From Pseudoroseomonas cervicalis (GTDB lineage Bacteria; Pseudomonadota; Alphaproteobacteria; Acetobacterales; Acetobacteraceae): a DNA stretch of 64,000 nt. A program made the position numbers and the translations under genes. The stretch spans positions 3,712,984 to 3,776,983 of the forward strand of contig NZ_JAUTAJ010000004.1 of the NCBI RefSeq assembly GCF_030818485.1. Reading direction: 5' to 3'. Under the pieces are notes generated by a model. It did no database searches, was not told the DNA's origin, and saw nothing but the letters and a program-made list of their open reading frames with translations. Of this stretch, positions 41,387 through 49,896 are shown in pieces (the stretch's first letter is position 1; the number at the start of each line of letters is the position of its first letter).

Positions 41387-42985
41387 ATGACGCTGCCCTT
41401 CCTGCCGCCCGATTTCGCCACCCAGCACTGGCAGGTGACCAAGCCGGCGGCACGCGGGCAGCGCGGCATCGTGGTCAGCCAGAGCCGCGCCGCGGCCGAG
41501 GCCGGCATCGCCGTGCTGGAGGCCGGCGGCAATGCGGCGGATGCCGCCGCCGCCACCGCCTTTGCGCTGGCCGCCATGGAGCCGTGGAATTCGGGCCTGG
41601 GCGGCATCGGCTTCGCGGTGATCCACCGCCCCGGCCAGGCCAGCGCCGAGATCCTGGATTTCGGCCCCGTGGCCCCGGCCGCCAGCGACCCGGCGGATTA
41701 TCCGCTGACGGGGCGGATGAAGCTCGACCTCTTCGCCTGGCCGGAGGTGGAGGGGGACCGCAACATCCATGGGCCGCTCTCCTTCGCCATCCCCTCCTCG
41801 GTGGCGGGCTATGGCACGCTGGCGGAGCGTTTCGGGCGCGGCCTGCCGCTCTCGGCGCTGCTCGACCCGGCCATCGCGCTGGCCCGGCGCGGCCTGCCGC
41901 AGGATTGGTACACCACGCTGAAGATCGCCAACTCGGCCAAGGTGCTGCGGCTCTACCCGGAAAGCGCGCGCATCTATCTGCCGGATGGGCTGCCGCCGGT
42001 GGCCCCCTACCAGGGCAAGCCCGGCTTCTTCCCGCTGGGGCGGCTGGCCGACACGCTGGAGCGGCTGCGCGACGCGGGCTGGCGCGACTTCTATGAGGGG
42101 GAGCTGGCCGCCTCGATCGCCGGCGATGTGGCGGCGATGGGCGGGCGGCTCTCGGCGGCCGATCTGGCCGGCGTGCGGCCGGAGGTGCGGCCGGCGCTCG
42201 CCATCCCCTGGCGCGGCCGCTACACGCTGCAGGGCGCCGGCGGGCTGACCGCGGCGCCGACGCTGGCCCGGCTGGTCGAGGCAATGGCGCCGCTGGAGCC
42301 GGGCGAGGCGCCGGATGCGGTGTGGTTCGGCGCGCTGGCCCGCGCCATGCGCCAGGCCTATGCGGAGCGGCTGGAGGGCCTCGGCGCCGCTGCCGCCGAA
42401 GCCACCCCGCCCGAGCCGTCGGAGACCTGCACCACGCATCTGACCGTGGTGGATGGCGACGGCATGATGGTGGCGATGACCACGACGCTGCTTTCCTCCA
42501 TGGGCAGCCGGGTGGTGCTGCCGGGCAGCGGCGTGCTGATGAACAACGGCATGATGTGGTTCGACCCGCGCCCGGGCAGCGCCAATGCCATCCGCCCCGG
42601 GGCGCGGCCGCTCTGCAACATGTGCCCCGTCACCGTCTCGGACGGGGCGGGGCCGGTGATGGCGCTGGGCGCCTCGGGCGGGCGGCGCATCCTGGCCTCG
42701 GTCTACCAGATGCTGGCCTTCGCCCTGGATTTCGGCCTGTCGCCGGAGGCGGCGGCGCATCACCCGCGCATCGACGTCTCCGGCCCCGATGGCGCCAGCG
42801 CCGACCGGCGCCTGCCGCCCGATGTGCTGGCGGCGCTGGACGCGCAGGGCGGGCTCTCCGTGGTCGAGCATTCGGTGCTGCCGGTGAATTTCGCCTGCCC
42901 CAACCTGGTGCGGCGCGAGGCGGAGGGCTTCGCCGGCATCAGCGACGTGATGAGCCCCTGGTCCGCGGCGCTCGCCGCGCATTGA
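41387..42985 (+). CDS. Gamma-glutamyltransferase family protein
   Basis: Ntn-hydrolase fold precursor that self-cleaves to two subunits. 532 residues from the ATG at 41387, shorter than E. coli GGT (580). Seen: [47 protein letters not shown], and the processing site [12 protein letters not shown] with T349 as the probable nucleophile, then [16 protein letters not shown] and [10 protein letters not shown]. No signal peptide, unlike periplasmic GGT, so it is likely a cytoplasmic GGT-like acylase of uncertain substrate. Followed 10 bases later by GPP34. Confidence 0.9.
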   Translation: MTLPFLPPDFATQHWQVTKPAARGQRGIVVSQSRAAAEAGIAVLEAGGNAADAAAATAFALAAMEPWNSGLGGIGFAVIHRPGQASAEILDFGPVAPAASDPADYPLTGRMKLDLFAWPEVEGDRNIHGPLSFAIPSSVAGYGTLAERFGRGLPLSALLDPAIALARRGLPQDWYTTLKIANSAKVLRLYPESARIYLPDGLPPVAPYQGKPGFFPLGRLADTLERLRDAGWRDFYEGELAASIAGDVAAMGGRLSAADLAGVRPEVRPALAIPWRGRYTLQGAGGLTAAPTLARLVEAMAPLEPGEAPDAVWFGALARAMRQAYAERLEGLGAAAAEATPPEPSETCTTHLTVVDGDGMMVAMTTTLLSSMGSRVVLPGSGVLMNNGMMWFDPRPGSANAIRPGARPLCNMCPVTVSDGAGPVMALGASGGRRILASVYQMLAFALDFGLSPEAAAHHPRIDVSGPDGASADRRLPPDVLAALDAQGGLSVVEHSVLPVNFACPNLVRREAEGFAGISDVMSPWSAALAAH

Positions 42986-42995
42986 GGTCCTGCCG

Positions 42996-43634
42996 ATGCC
43001 CCTGACCATGCCGGAGGAGATCCTGCTCCTCACCCTGGACGATGCGACGGGGCGGCCGATCGGCCTGCCCGGCCCGGCGGCGGAGCTGGCGCTCGCCGGC
43101 GCCATGCTGATGGAGCTGTCGCTGGCCGGGCGCATCGACACCGATCCGGACCGGCTCTACCGCGTGGCGGCGGCGCCGCTGGGCGATGCGGTGCTGGATG
43201 CGCTGCTGGCGCGCATCGGCGCCACCACCCCCGAGCGCCCCAGCCGCTGGTGGATCGAGCAGCTGATGCGCGAGGCGCCGAAGCTGCGCCCCGCCTGGCT
43301 GGAGCGGCTGGTGCAGCGCGGCGTGCTGCGGCGGGAGAAGGGCCGGGTGCTCTGGGTGCTGCCCGACCACCGCTATCCCAAGGAGGATGGCGGCACCACC
43401 GAGGCGGTGCGCGAGCGGCTGCGCCATGTGCTGCTGCAGGATGTCATCCCCGATGCGCGGGATGCCATGCTGGTCGGGCTGTGCCGCATCGCCGGCCTGG
43501 TGCCGCTGCTGCTGTCGGAGGCGGAGGCGGCGCGCGCCGCCGGCCGCGTCGAGCAGATCGCCGCGCTGGAGGAGATGGCGCGGGCGCTGTCGGCCGCCAC
43601 GCGCGATCTCTACGCCGCGCGCGGCCTGCATTGA
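42996..43634 (+). CDS. GPP34 family phosphoprotein
   Basis: 212 residues with the GPP34/GOLPH3 pattern: PEEILLLTLDDATGRP at the start, ELALAGAMLMELSLAGRID, then YPKEDGGTTEAVRERLRHVLL and LVGLCRIAGLVPLLL. GOLPH3 in eukaryotes binds PI4P at the Golgi; the function of bacterial members is unclear and they are most often reported in actinobacteria. Sits 10 bases behind the GGT-like gene and may be cotranscribed with it. Confidence 0.87.
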   Translation: MPLTMPEEILLLTLDDATGRPIGLPGPAAELALAGAMLMELSLAGRIDTDPDRLYRVAAAPLGDAVLDALLARIGATTPERPSRWWIEQLMREAPKLRPAWLERLVQRGVLRREKGRVLWVLPDHRYPKEDGGTTEAVRERLRHVLLQDVIPDARDAMLVGLCRIAGLVPLLLSEAEAARAAGRVEQIAALEEMARALSAATRDLYAARGLH

Positions 43635-43638
43635 GGGA

Positions 43639-43686
43639 GGGGCGCCCGGTCCGGGGCAAGGTCCGGGGCAAAGGTCCGGGGCGCCC
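43639..43686. repeat. Short GC repeats and inverted ends between convergent genes
   Basis: GGTCCGGGG occurs three times (43648, 43660, 43673), enclosed by two copies of the near-palindrome GGGGCGCCC (43639 and 43678). The array lies in the 64-bp gap between GPP34 and the convergent GST gene and may work as a terminator or be a slippage product. Confidence 0.5.
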
Positions 43687-43698
43687 TTCCGCTTCGCC

Positions 43699-44403
43699 TT
43701 ACGGCCGGGCCGGGATGGTCAGGCCGCGCTGCACCGCCGGGCGGGCCAGCCCGGCCTCCAGCCAGCGCGGCACTTCCTTCAGCCTGCCGAATTCCACCAG
43801 CTCGCCGGCCTCGTAGAAGCCGTTGATGTTGCGCACCCAGCCCAGCAGCGAAATGTCGGCGATGGTGTAGTCGTCGCCCATGATCCAGTCGCGCCCCGCC
43901 AGCCGCGTCTCCAGCACGCCGAGCAGGCGCTTCGATTCGTCGACATAGCGGCGCAGAGGCCGCTTGTCCTCGATCTCGCGCCCGGCGAATTTGTGGAAAT
44001 AGCCGAGCTGGCCGAACATCGGGCCGACCGCGGCCATCTGGAAGAACACCCATTGGATGGTCTCGATGCGCAGGCCCGGATCGGCCGGCAGCAGCCGGCC
44101 CGTCTTCTCCGCCAGATAGAGCAGGATGGCACCCGATTCGAACAGGCCGAGCGGCTTCCCGCCCGGCCCGTCGGGATCGATGATCGCCGGGATCTTGCCG
44201 TTCGGGTTCAGCGAGAGGAATTCCGGCGTCCAGGTCTCGTTGCGGCCGATATCGATGGTGTGGGGTTCATAGGGCAGGCCCAGCTCCTCCAGCGCGATCG
44301 ACACCTTCACCCCGTTCGGGGTGGGCAGCGAATAGAGCTGGATGCGGTCCGGATGCTGCGCCGGCCAGCGCTGGGTGATCGGGAAATGCGAGAGATCGGC
44401 CAT
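43699..44403 (-). CDS. Glutathione S-transferase family protein (YghU/Ure2-like)
   Basis: 234 residues from the ATG at 44403. The N-terminal thioredoxin-like domain reads RIQLYSLPTPNGVKVSIALEELGLPYEPH with SLNPNGKIPAI and the glutathione-contact LFESGAILLYLAEKTG; the C-terminal helical domain has IQWVFFQMAAVGPMFGQLGYFHKF and GDDYTIADISLLGWV. This matches the nu-class YghU/YfcG group, often with disulfide reductase activity toward glutathionylated peroxide products. Downstream of the sugar acetyltransferase on the same strand. Confidence 0.92.
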   Translation of the reverse strand: MADLSHFPITQRWPAQHPDRIQLYSLPTPNGVKVSIALEELGLPYEPHTIDIGRNETWTPEFLSLNPNGKIPAIIDPDGPGGKPLGLFESGAILLYLAEKTGRLLPADPGLRIETIQWVFFQMAAVGPMFGQLGYFHKFAGREIEDKRPLRRYVDESKRLLGVLETRLAGRDWIMGDDYTIADISLLGWVRNINGFYEAGELVEFGRLKEVPRWLEAGLARPAVQRGLTIPARP

Positions 44404-44485
44404 GCGGCCCTCCTTGGCCCCGGGCGGGGCGGATGTCGTCGGGGAGAGGGTGGCGCCTCCCCCGCGCGGCTTCAACCCGTGGCCG

Positions 44486-45043
44486 TCAGCCCGGGCGCAG
44501 CCGCGCCGGGTTGCCCAGCGCCGTGGCGCCGGCCGGCACGTCGCGGGTGACGACGCTGCCCGCCCCGATCAGCGCATCATCGCCGATGGTGACGCCGGGC
44601 AGGATGATGGCGCCGCTGCCGATCCAGACATTGGCGCCGATCGTCACGGGGCGGCCGAATTCCAGCCCCTTGGCGCGCTGCGCCGGGTCGCGCGGATGGT
44701 CGGCGGTCAGGATCTGCACCGCCGAGCCGATCTGCGTGCCGCGCCCGATGCGCACCTTCACCACGTCCAGGATGACGCAGTTGAAGTTCATGAAGGCGCC
44801 GTCGCCGATCTCGATATTGTAGCCATAGTCGCAGAAGAAGGGCGGGCGGATGTTCACGCCCTGGCCGACGCTGCCCAGCGCCTCGGCGAGCAGGGCGTGG
44901 CGCTGCTCCGGCGGCAGGGCCAGGGCGGCGTTGTAGCGGGCCATCCAGGCGGAGATGCGGCGATTGTCCTCGGCCAGCTCCTCGCCTTCGGCGATGTAGA
45001 GGTCGCCGGCGAGCATGCGCTGCTTCTGGCTGCGCGGATCCAT
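44486..45043 (-). CDS. Sugar O-acetyltransferase (maltose/galactoside O-acetyltransferase type)
   Basis: 185 residues; left-handed beta-helix acetyltransferase acting on sugars with acetyl-CoA. Start MDPRSQKQRMLAGDLYIAEGEEL is the Maa/LacA-type cap, followed by IRPPFFCDYGYNIEIGDGAFMNFNCVILD, the catalytic His in ILTADHPRDPAQR, then hexapeptide rungs VTIGANVWIGSGAIILPGVTIGDDALIGAGSVV. Length and motifs are complete. Probable role is detoxifying non-metabolised sugars. Confidence 0.93.
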   Translation of the reverse strand: MDPRSQKQRMLAGDLYIAEGEELAEDNRRISAWMARYNAALALPPEQRHALLAEALGSVGQGVNIRPPFFCDYGYNIEIGDGAFMNFNCVILDVVKVRIGRGTQIGSAVQILTADHPRDPAQRAKGLEFGRPVTIGANVWIGSGAIILPGVTIGDDALIGAGSVVTRDVPAGATALGNPARLRPG

Positions 45044-45113
45044 GGGGCGTTCCTTGTGGTTCGGCGCCGATCCTAGGGCGCGGTGCCGATCCGGGAAGGC
45101 GGCCCGGCCGCAA

Positions 45114-46058
45114 TCACCGCGGATTGAGCGCGTCCCGGCCGCCGGCCATGGCGAGCAGCAGCCCGCCGCCGATCAGCGCCAGCCCCGCCAGGTGGAAGAG
45201 CTGCAGCCGCTCGCCCAGGAACAGCACCGCCAGCACGCTGCCGAAGAGCGGCATCAGATGGATGAACTGCCCGGCCCGCGCGGCGCCGATCAGCTCCACG
45301 CCGCGGTTGAAGAACAGGTAGGAGAGCAGCGAGGGGAACAGCGCCAGATAGGCGATGGCGCCGACCCCGGCGGCACCCGGCGCCGGATGGCCGGCCGCCC
45401 AGCTCTCCACGGCATAGCCGGGCAGCAGCACCAGCAGGCTGAGGGCGATGCTGGCGGCCAGGAAGCTCAGCGGATGCAGGCGCGGCCGCAGCCGCAGGCA
45501 GGAGGAATAGACGGCGTAGGAGAGCACGGCGCCCAGCACCCAGAGATCGCCCGGATGCAGCCGCAGCTGCCGCAGATCCTCGATCGAGCCATGCCCGGCG
45601 ATGGCGACGACGCCCGCCACCGAGCAGGCGATGCCGGCCAGCTGGCGCGGCCGCGTGCGCTCGCCGAACAGCAGGAAGCCGCAAAGCAGGATGGCCAGCG
45701 GGATGACCGATTGCAGCAGCAGCCCGTTGATCGCGCCGGTGCTGCGCAGCCCCTGATAGGTCAGCACGCTGAAGCTGGCGAGGCCGAGCCAGGAGAGCAT
45801 CAGCAGCCGCCAGGGATGCCGGCGCAGCAGCGGCCAGTCCCGCCGCAGATGCGGCCAGGCGAAGGGCAGCAGCAGCGCCAGCGCCAGGGCCCAGCGCCAG
45901 AAGGCCAGGAAGAAGGGCGAGGCGATGGTGTTGACCGCGCGGCCGATGATGAAATTGCCCGACCAGAACAGCGCCGCCAGCACCAGCAGCAGAACCGGCG
46001 CCTGCCAGGCCCGCGCCAGCGCGCCGGCGGGGGAAACGGGCTCGGCCTGGCCGGGCAT
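45114..46058 (-). CDS. DMT (EamA) family transporter
   Basis: 314-residue inner-membrane protein with ten predicted helices in two EamA repeats: repeat 1 LAALFWSGNFIIGRAVNTIASPFFLAFWRW to LFGERTRPRQLAGIACSVAGV, repeat 2 GDLWVLGAVLSYAVYSSCLR to FLGERLQLFHLAGLALIGGG. The ATG at 46058 is preferred to the upstream one at 46121. Such carriers export amino acids or metabolites; the substrate is unknown here. Confidence 0.9.
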   Translation of the reverse strand: MPGQAEPVSPAGALARAWQAPVLLLVLAALFWSGNFIIGRAVNTIASPFFLAFWRWALALALLLPFAWPHLRRDWPLLRRHPWRLLMLSWLGLASFSVLTYQGLRSTGAINGLLLQSVIPLAILLCGFLLFGERTRPRQLAGIACSVAGVVAIAGHGSIEDLRQLRLHPGDLWVLGAVLSYAVYSSCLRLRPRLHPLSFLAASIALSLLVLLPGYAVESWAAGHPAPGAAGVGAIAYLALFPSLLSYLFFNRGVELIGAARAGQFIHLMPLFGSVLAVLFLGERLQLFHLAGLALIGGGLLLAMAGGRDALNPR

Positions 46059-46143
46059 GGCGCTCTCCGCATGTTGCAACTGCGAAGAGAGCGGCCTAGC
46101 CCCGCCGCGCCGCCAGGACAAGGGCCGCGACCCGGCCCCCGGC

Positions 46144-46476
46144 TCAGGCGGTGGCGAGCAGCGCGACGCCGAGCGAGATCAGCCCGATCGCCGCCACCTT
46201 CTGCGGGCCCAGCGCCTCGCCGAACATGAAATGGCCGATCAGCGCGATGACGACGTAGGAGGCGGCGGTGCAGGGCAGCGCCACGCTCATCGGGATCTTC
46301 CGCAGCGCCACGATGTAGAGCATCGCCGCGCCGCCATAGCAGCCGAGGCCGATGATGGTCTGCCAGCGGAAGAGCTGGGTGAGGAAGCTTCCCTCGCCCA
46401 GCGTGCCCGCCTTCAGCAGCACCTGGCCGATCAGCGAGGTGCTGATGGCCGCCGCAAGGACCAGCCAGTGCAGCAT
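46144..46476 (-). CDS. Small four-helix DMT/SMR protein, possible lipid-linked sugar flippase subunit
   Basis: 110 residues with four membrane segments (LHWLVLAAAISTSLIGQVLLKAG, TIIGLGCYGGAAMLYIVALRKI, SVALPCTAASYVVIALIGHFMFGE, KVAAIGLISLGVALLATA). Size and the late GEALGPQKVAAIGLISLGV match SMR proteins, including ArnE/ArnF-like flippase subunits. The EmrE catalytic Glu in helix 1 is absent, which argues against drug export. Its start overlaps the stop of the GtrB-like transferase by one base (TGATG), so it more likely flips the polyprenyl-phosphate sugar made by that enzyme. Confidence 0.75.
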   Translation of the reverse strand: MLHWLVLAAAISTSLIGQVLLKAGTLGEGSFLTQLFRWQTIIGLGCYGGAAMLYIVALRKIPMSVALPCTAASYVVIALIGHFMFGEALGPQKVAAIGLISLGVALLATA

Positions 46477-47474
46477 CAGGCCGGATCCCGCGCGCGAATG
46501 ACCTCGCGCACCACGCCCTGTGGCTTGCCATTGGCCGAGAGGAAGGCGCGGCCGAGATACTCGCCCATCACGCCGAGCACGAAGAACTGCGCCGCGGCGA
46601 CCAGCAGCACCACCGTCATCACCGAGGCCCAGCCGGAGGGCGTGTCCTTGGTCAGCGCCTCGACGATGGTGAAGACGGCGCCGAGCATGCCGAGCACGCC
46701 CATGCCGAGGCCGACGAACATCGCCATGCGCAGCGGCAGCAGCGAGAAATTGGTGGCGAGGTTCAGCCAGAGCCGGATCAGCCGGCGCAGCGTGTAGTTG
46801 CTGCGGCCCTGGGCGCGCGCCAGATGCATCACCTCGATGCTGTCGATGCGCTGCGTGACCTGCAGGATGATGCCGTCGATATAGGGGTAGGGGCCGGAAT
46901 ATTTCGTCACCTCCCGCACCACCAGCGCCGACATGCAGCGGAAGGAGGAGAGGTAGAGCCCCTTCGGCTTGTCCATCAGCTGGTCCGCCACCCAGTTGGC
47001 GAAGCGCGAGCCGAGATTGCGCCAGCCCTCATGCTCCTTCTTGGCGTAGCGGGTATAGACCACGTCCCAGCTGCCGAGCCGGGCATGGTCGTAGAGCTTG
47101 ATGACCTCCTCCGGCGGGTTCTGCAGGTCGTCATCCATGGTGATGACATAGTCGCCGCGCGCATGGCGCAGCCCGCTCATGACCGCGTTGTGCTCGCCGA
47201 AATTGCGCGCATGCTCGACGAAGGTCAGCGGCACGCGGGCGGTGGCGGCAAGCTGGCGGCAGACCTCGCCGGAATTGTCCGGGCTGCCGTCATTGACCAG
47301 CACGATCTCGATGCCGCCTTCGGGCCGCAGCGCCGACAGCGCCTCGACCAGCAGGCCCACCGTGTCGGCGCCGCGATAGACCGGCACGACGATGGACAGG
47401 CCGACACGGCCCGGCGGGCGCGCGGCCTCGGCGGTGGCGGCCTCCGGGGCGGGGCTGAGGGAGGCGAGGGTCAT
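46476..47474 (-). CDS. Polyprenyl-phosphate glycosyltransferase, family 2 (GtrB/ArnC/DPM1-like)
   Basis: Membrane enzyme that loads a sugar onto undecaprenyl phosphate at the cytoplasmic face. 332 residues from the ATG at 47474. GT2 domain: LSIVVPVYRGADTVGLLVEALSAL, EIVLVNDGSPDNS, catalytic/metal DDDLQNPPEEVIKLYD in YVITMDDDLQ, then SSFRCMSALVVREV. Two C-terminal helices (PLRMAMFVGLGMGVLGMLGAVFTIV, SVMTVVLLVAAAQFFVLGVMGEYLGR) match the GtrB architecture. Overlaps the methyltransferase upstream and the small flippase-like gene downstream, so this is a tight operon for a lipid-linked sugar. Confidence 0.9.
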   Translation of the reverse strand: MTLASLSPAPEAATAEAARPPGRVGLSIVVPVYRGADTVGLLVEALSALRPEGGIEIVLVNDGSPDNSGEVCRQLAATARVPLTFVEHARNFGEHNAVMSGLRHARGDYVITMDDDLQNPPEEVIKLYDHARLGSWDVVYTRYAKKEHEGWRNLGSRFANWVADQLMDKPKGLYLSSFRCMSALVVREVTKYSGPYPYIDGIILQVTQRIDSIEVMHLARAQGRSNYTLRRLIRLWLNLATNFSLLPLRMAMFVGLGMGVLGMLGAVFTIVEALTKDTPSGWASVMTVVLLVAAAQFFVLGVMGEYLGRAFLSANGKPQGVVREVIRARDPA

Positions 47475-48241
47475 GCGGCGCGGCCTTGCAGGCGGGAGGA
47501 GGGGGTGGAAGGGCGGCGCGCCGTCAGCAGCACCGAGCCGCCGGCCGGGTAGCGCAGGCCGAGGCGGCTGAGCGCGGCCTCGGCCCCGGTCGCCGCGTAG
47601 AGCGTCGCATCCAGCCATGGCGGGAATGGGGCGACGTCGCTGGAATGATCCTCGCCGCGCGCCAGCACCTTGCGCTGCAGCACCATCAGCGGCAGCAGCA
47701 GCGCGTTCCAGTAGCGCGCCTCCACCGCCTCGAAGCCGGCCTGCCGCAGCAGGTCCGCGGCCTCGGGCGCGCTGTAGCGGCGCGCATTGTGCACCCGCCG
47801 GTCATGCGCCGAGGCCAGCCAGGAAAAGGCCGGCAGGTTCAGCACCAGCAGCCCGCCGGGGGCCAGCACGCGGCGCATCTCGGCGAGCGCCGCCGCCTGG
47901 TCCACCGCGGCGTGGCACAGCACATCCATGCTGGCGAGTGCCGCGAAGCTGGCCTCGGCGAAGGGCAGGCGGGCGGCGTCGCCGGCGGCGATGGCGGCGC
48001 CGGATTTGGCGGCGGCGCGGGCGGCGGCGGCGGGGTTGTATTCCAGCCCGGCCAGGGCCTGGCCCGGGAAGGCGGCGGCCAGGTGGCGCAGCAGCCCGCC
48101 GGTGCCGCAGCCGACATCCAGCCAGGGGCCGGGGGGCGGGGCGCCGTCGCGCAGCGCCGCCTCGGCGCGGGCGCGCAGGGCGCGGTACCACCACATCCCG
48201 TCCTCGGCCCGGTCCATGAGGTCGTATTCGATCGCGTCCAC
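47471..48241 (-). CDS. Class I SAM-dependent methyltransferase
   Basis: 256 residues from a GTG at 48241 preceded by AAGGATCAC; an ATG at 48298 would add 19 residues and is possible. AdoMet-binding motif I WLDVGCGTGGLLRHLA, acidic motif ALAGLEYNP, motif II SFAALASMDVLCHAAV and post-motif MRRVLAPGGLLVLNLPAF are all clear. The N-terminal EYDLMDRAEDGMWWYRALR pattern is shared with methyltransferases of surface-polysaccharide clusters. Ends four bases inside the GtrB-like gene start, so it is probably part of the same sugar pathway. Confidence 0.87.
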   Translation of the reverse strand: MDAIEYDLMDRAEDGMWWYRALRARAEAALRDGAPPPGPWLDVGCGTGGLLRHLAAAFPGQALAGLEYNPAAAARAAAKSGAAIAAGDAARLPFAEASFAALASMDVLCHAAVDQAAALAEMRRVLAPGGLLVLNLPAFSWLASAHDRRVHNARRYSAPEAADLLRQAGFEAVEARYWNALLLPLMVLQRKVLARGEDHSSDVAPFPPWLDATLYAATGAEAALSRLGLRYPAGGSVLLTARRPSTPSSRLQGRAA

Positions 48242-48330
48242 GTGATCCTTGTGGCAGCGCCCGCGTCCTGCCGCAATGGGTTGCGAGGGAAGCGCCACCG
48301 CCGCCTTTCCCGGCCAGGATACCCCGCCGC

Positions 48331-49896
48331 ATGCCCCTGCCTTCCGACAGAGACACCCCCCGCCGCGCCGGGCCCTGGCTGCTGCGCCTGGCCGCGCTGC
48401 TGCCGGCGCTGGGCTTCCTGGCGGTGGTGCTGGCGCCGCCGCTGAACCCGGATGTCGCGGCGGTGCTGGATTTCGCCAGCCGCATGCGGGCGGGGGAGGT
48501 GCTCTATGTCGACCTGATCGACATCAACCCGCCGCTGATCTTCCTGCTGAACTGGCCGGCGGCCTGGCTGGCCTCGGTGACGCCGCTCGACCCGCCCCAG
48601 GCGCTGGTGCTGACGCTGCTGCTGCTCTGCGCGCTGTGCTGGTGGCTCTGCCACGCCCTGCGCGACCGCGAGGCCGGCCCGGCCGAGCGGGCGGTGATGG
48701 CGGCCATGCTGCCGCTGCTGCCGCTTTCCGCCGGCCAGGATTTCGGCCAGCGCGAGCAGATCATGGCGCTGCTGGCGCTGCCCTATCTGCTGCTGGCGGA
48801 GCGCCGCATCCTGGGCCGCGCCACGCCGGCCGCGCTGGTGGCGGCGGTGACCCTGCTGGCCGGCATCGGCTTCGCGCTGAAGCCGCATTTCCTGGCCATC
48901 CCGGCGCTGGTCGAGGCGGTGGTGCTGCTCGCGCGGATCCGCCGCCAGGGCTGGGCCCGGCCATTGCTCGACCCCGTGCCCTGGGGCATGGCGGCGCTCT
49001 GGCTGGCCTATCTGGCGCTGATCCACTTCGTCTTCCCGGCCTACTTCGAAAACATCGTGCCGCTGGTGCGGGACTGGTATCTCGACCTCGGCGGCGCGCC
49101 CTGGTGGGCGGTGCTGCTGACCGCGCCTACCGGCAGCGCCGCGGTGCTGGCCCTCGGCCTGGCGCCGCTGGCGGCGCGGGCGCCGACCGGCTGGCTGCCG
49201 CGCCTGGCCGCCGCCGCGGCGCTGGGGGCGCTGGCCGCCGCCCTGGTGCAGCACAAGGGCTGGAGCTACCACCTGGTGCCGGTCTGGATCTTCGGCGGGC
49301 TGGCCGGCGCGGCCATGCTGGCGCGCGGGCTGGACGGCACCCTGCCGCAGGCGACCTTGCGCCGCGCCGCGCCGCTGCTGGCCATCGGTGTCGCCTTCGG
49401 CTTCACCCTGTTCACCCTGCGCGGCGGCGAGGCGCCCTGGGTCGCGCTGCGCTACGCCACCAGCCCGGGCGGGTTGCTGGCCGACTGGCTGGAGCGCGAG
49501 GCGCCGGGCCAGCGCCTGCTGGTGCTCTCCCCCGACATCCCGACCGTCTTCCCCGCCGTCACCTATGCCGAGTCGCGCTGGATCTCGCCCTTCATGAGCA
49601 CCTGGCTGCTGCAGGCCGTGTACCGGGACTGCCCGGCCGGCGGCGCACGCTATCGCGATCCGGCGCAGATGGGCGCGGCGGAGGCGCTGGTCTGGCGCAG
49701 CCTGACCGAGCGTTTCCTGCGGCTGCGGCCCTCGGCCGTGGTCGTGTCCCGCAACACCGGCATCGCCGACTGCAACGGGCAGCGTTTCGACTTCATCGAA
49801 TATTTCCGCCGCAACCCGCTATTCGCGCGCGCCTGGGAGCAGTATCGGCTGAAGGGGGAGATCGCCGGCTACATGCTGTATGAGCGGGAGGAATGA
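48331..49896 (+). CDS. Polytopic membrane protein, GT-C glycosyltransferase-like
   Basis: 521 residues with about ten hydrophobic helices and a C-terminal soluble domain (from about 400). The first periplasmic loop carries an acidic motif (LYVDLIDINPPLIFLLN) in the place where GT-C enzymes hold the catalytic Asp, and the C-terminal part (VLSPDIPTVFPAVTYAESRWISPF) resembles PMT-like domains of unknown-specificity members. It diverges from the methyltransferase-GtrB-flippase operon. A reasonable model is that it transfers the polyprenyl-linked sugar to a periplasmic acceptor, but this is inference. Confidence 0.65.
   Translation: MPLPSDRDTPRRAGPWLLRLAALLPALGFLAVVLAPPLNPDVAAVLDFASRMRAGEVLYVDLIDINPPLIFLLNWPAAWLASVTPLDPPQALVLTLLLLCALCWWLCHALRDREAGPAERAVMAAMLPLLPLSAGQDFGQREQIMALLALPYLLLAERRILGRATPAALVAAVTLLAGIGFALKPHFLAIPALVEAVVLLARIRRQGWARPLLDPVPWGMAALWLAYLALIHFVFPAYFENIVPLVRDWYLDLGGAPWWAVLLTAPTGSAAVLALGLAPLAARAPTGWLPRLAAAAALGALAAALVQHKGWSYHLVPVWIFGGLAGAAMLARGLDGTLPQATLRRAAPLLAIGVAFGFTLFTLRGGEAPWVALRYATSPGGLLADWLEREAPGQRLLVLSPDIPTVFPAVTYAESRWISPFMSTWLLQAVYRDCPAGGARYRDPAQMGAAEALVWRSLTERFLRLRPSAVVVSRNTGIADCNGQRFDFIEYFRRNPLFARAWEQYRLKGEIAGYMLYEREE

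Noticed and set aside
46144..46476. Assigning the small four-helix protein as an EmrE-type drug exporter
   Set aside because: The essential helix-1 Glu of EmrE is missing and the gene overlaps a polyprenyl-phosphate glycosyltransferase, favouring a flippase-type role.
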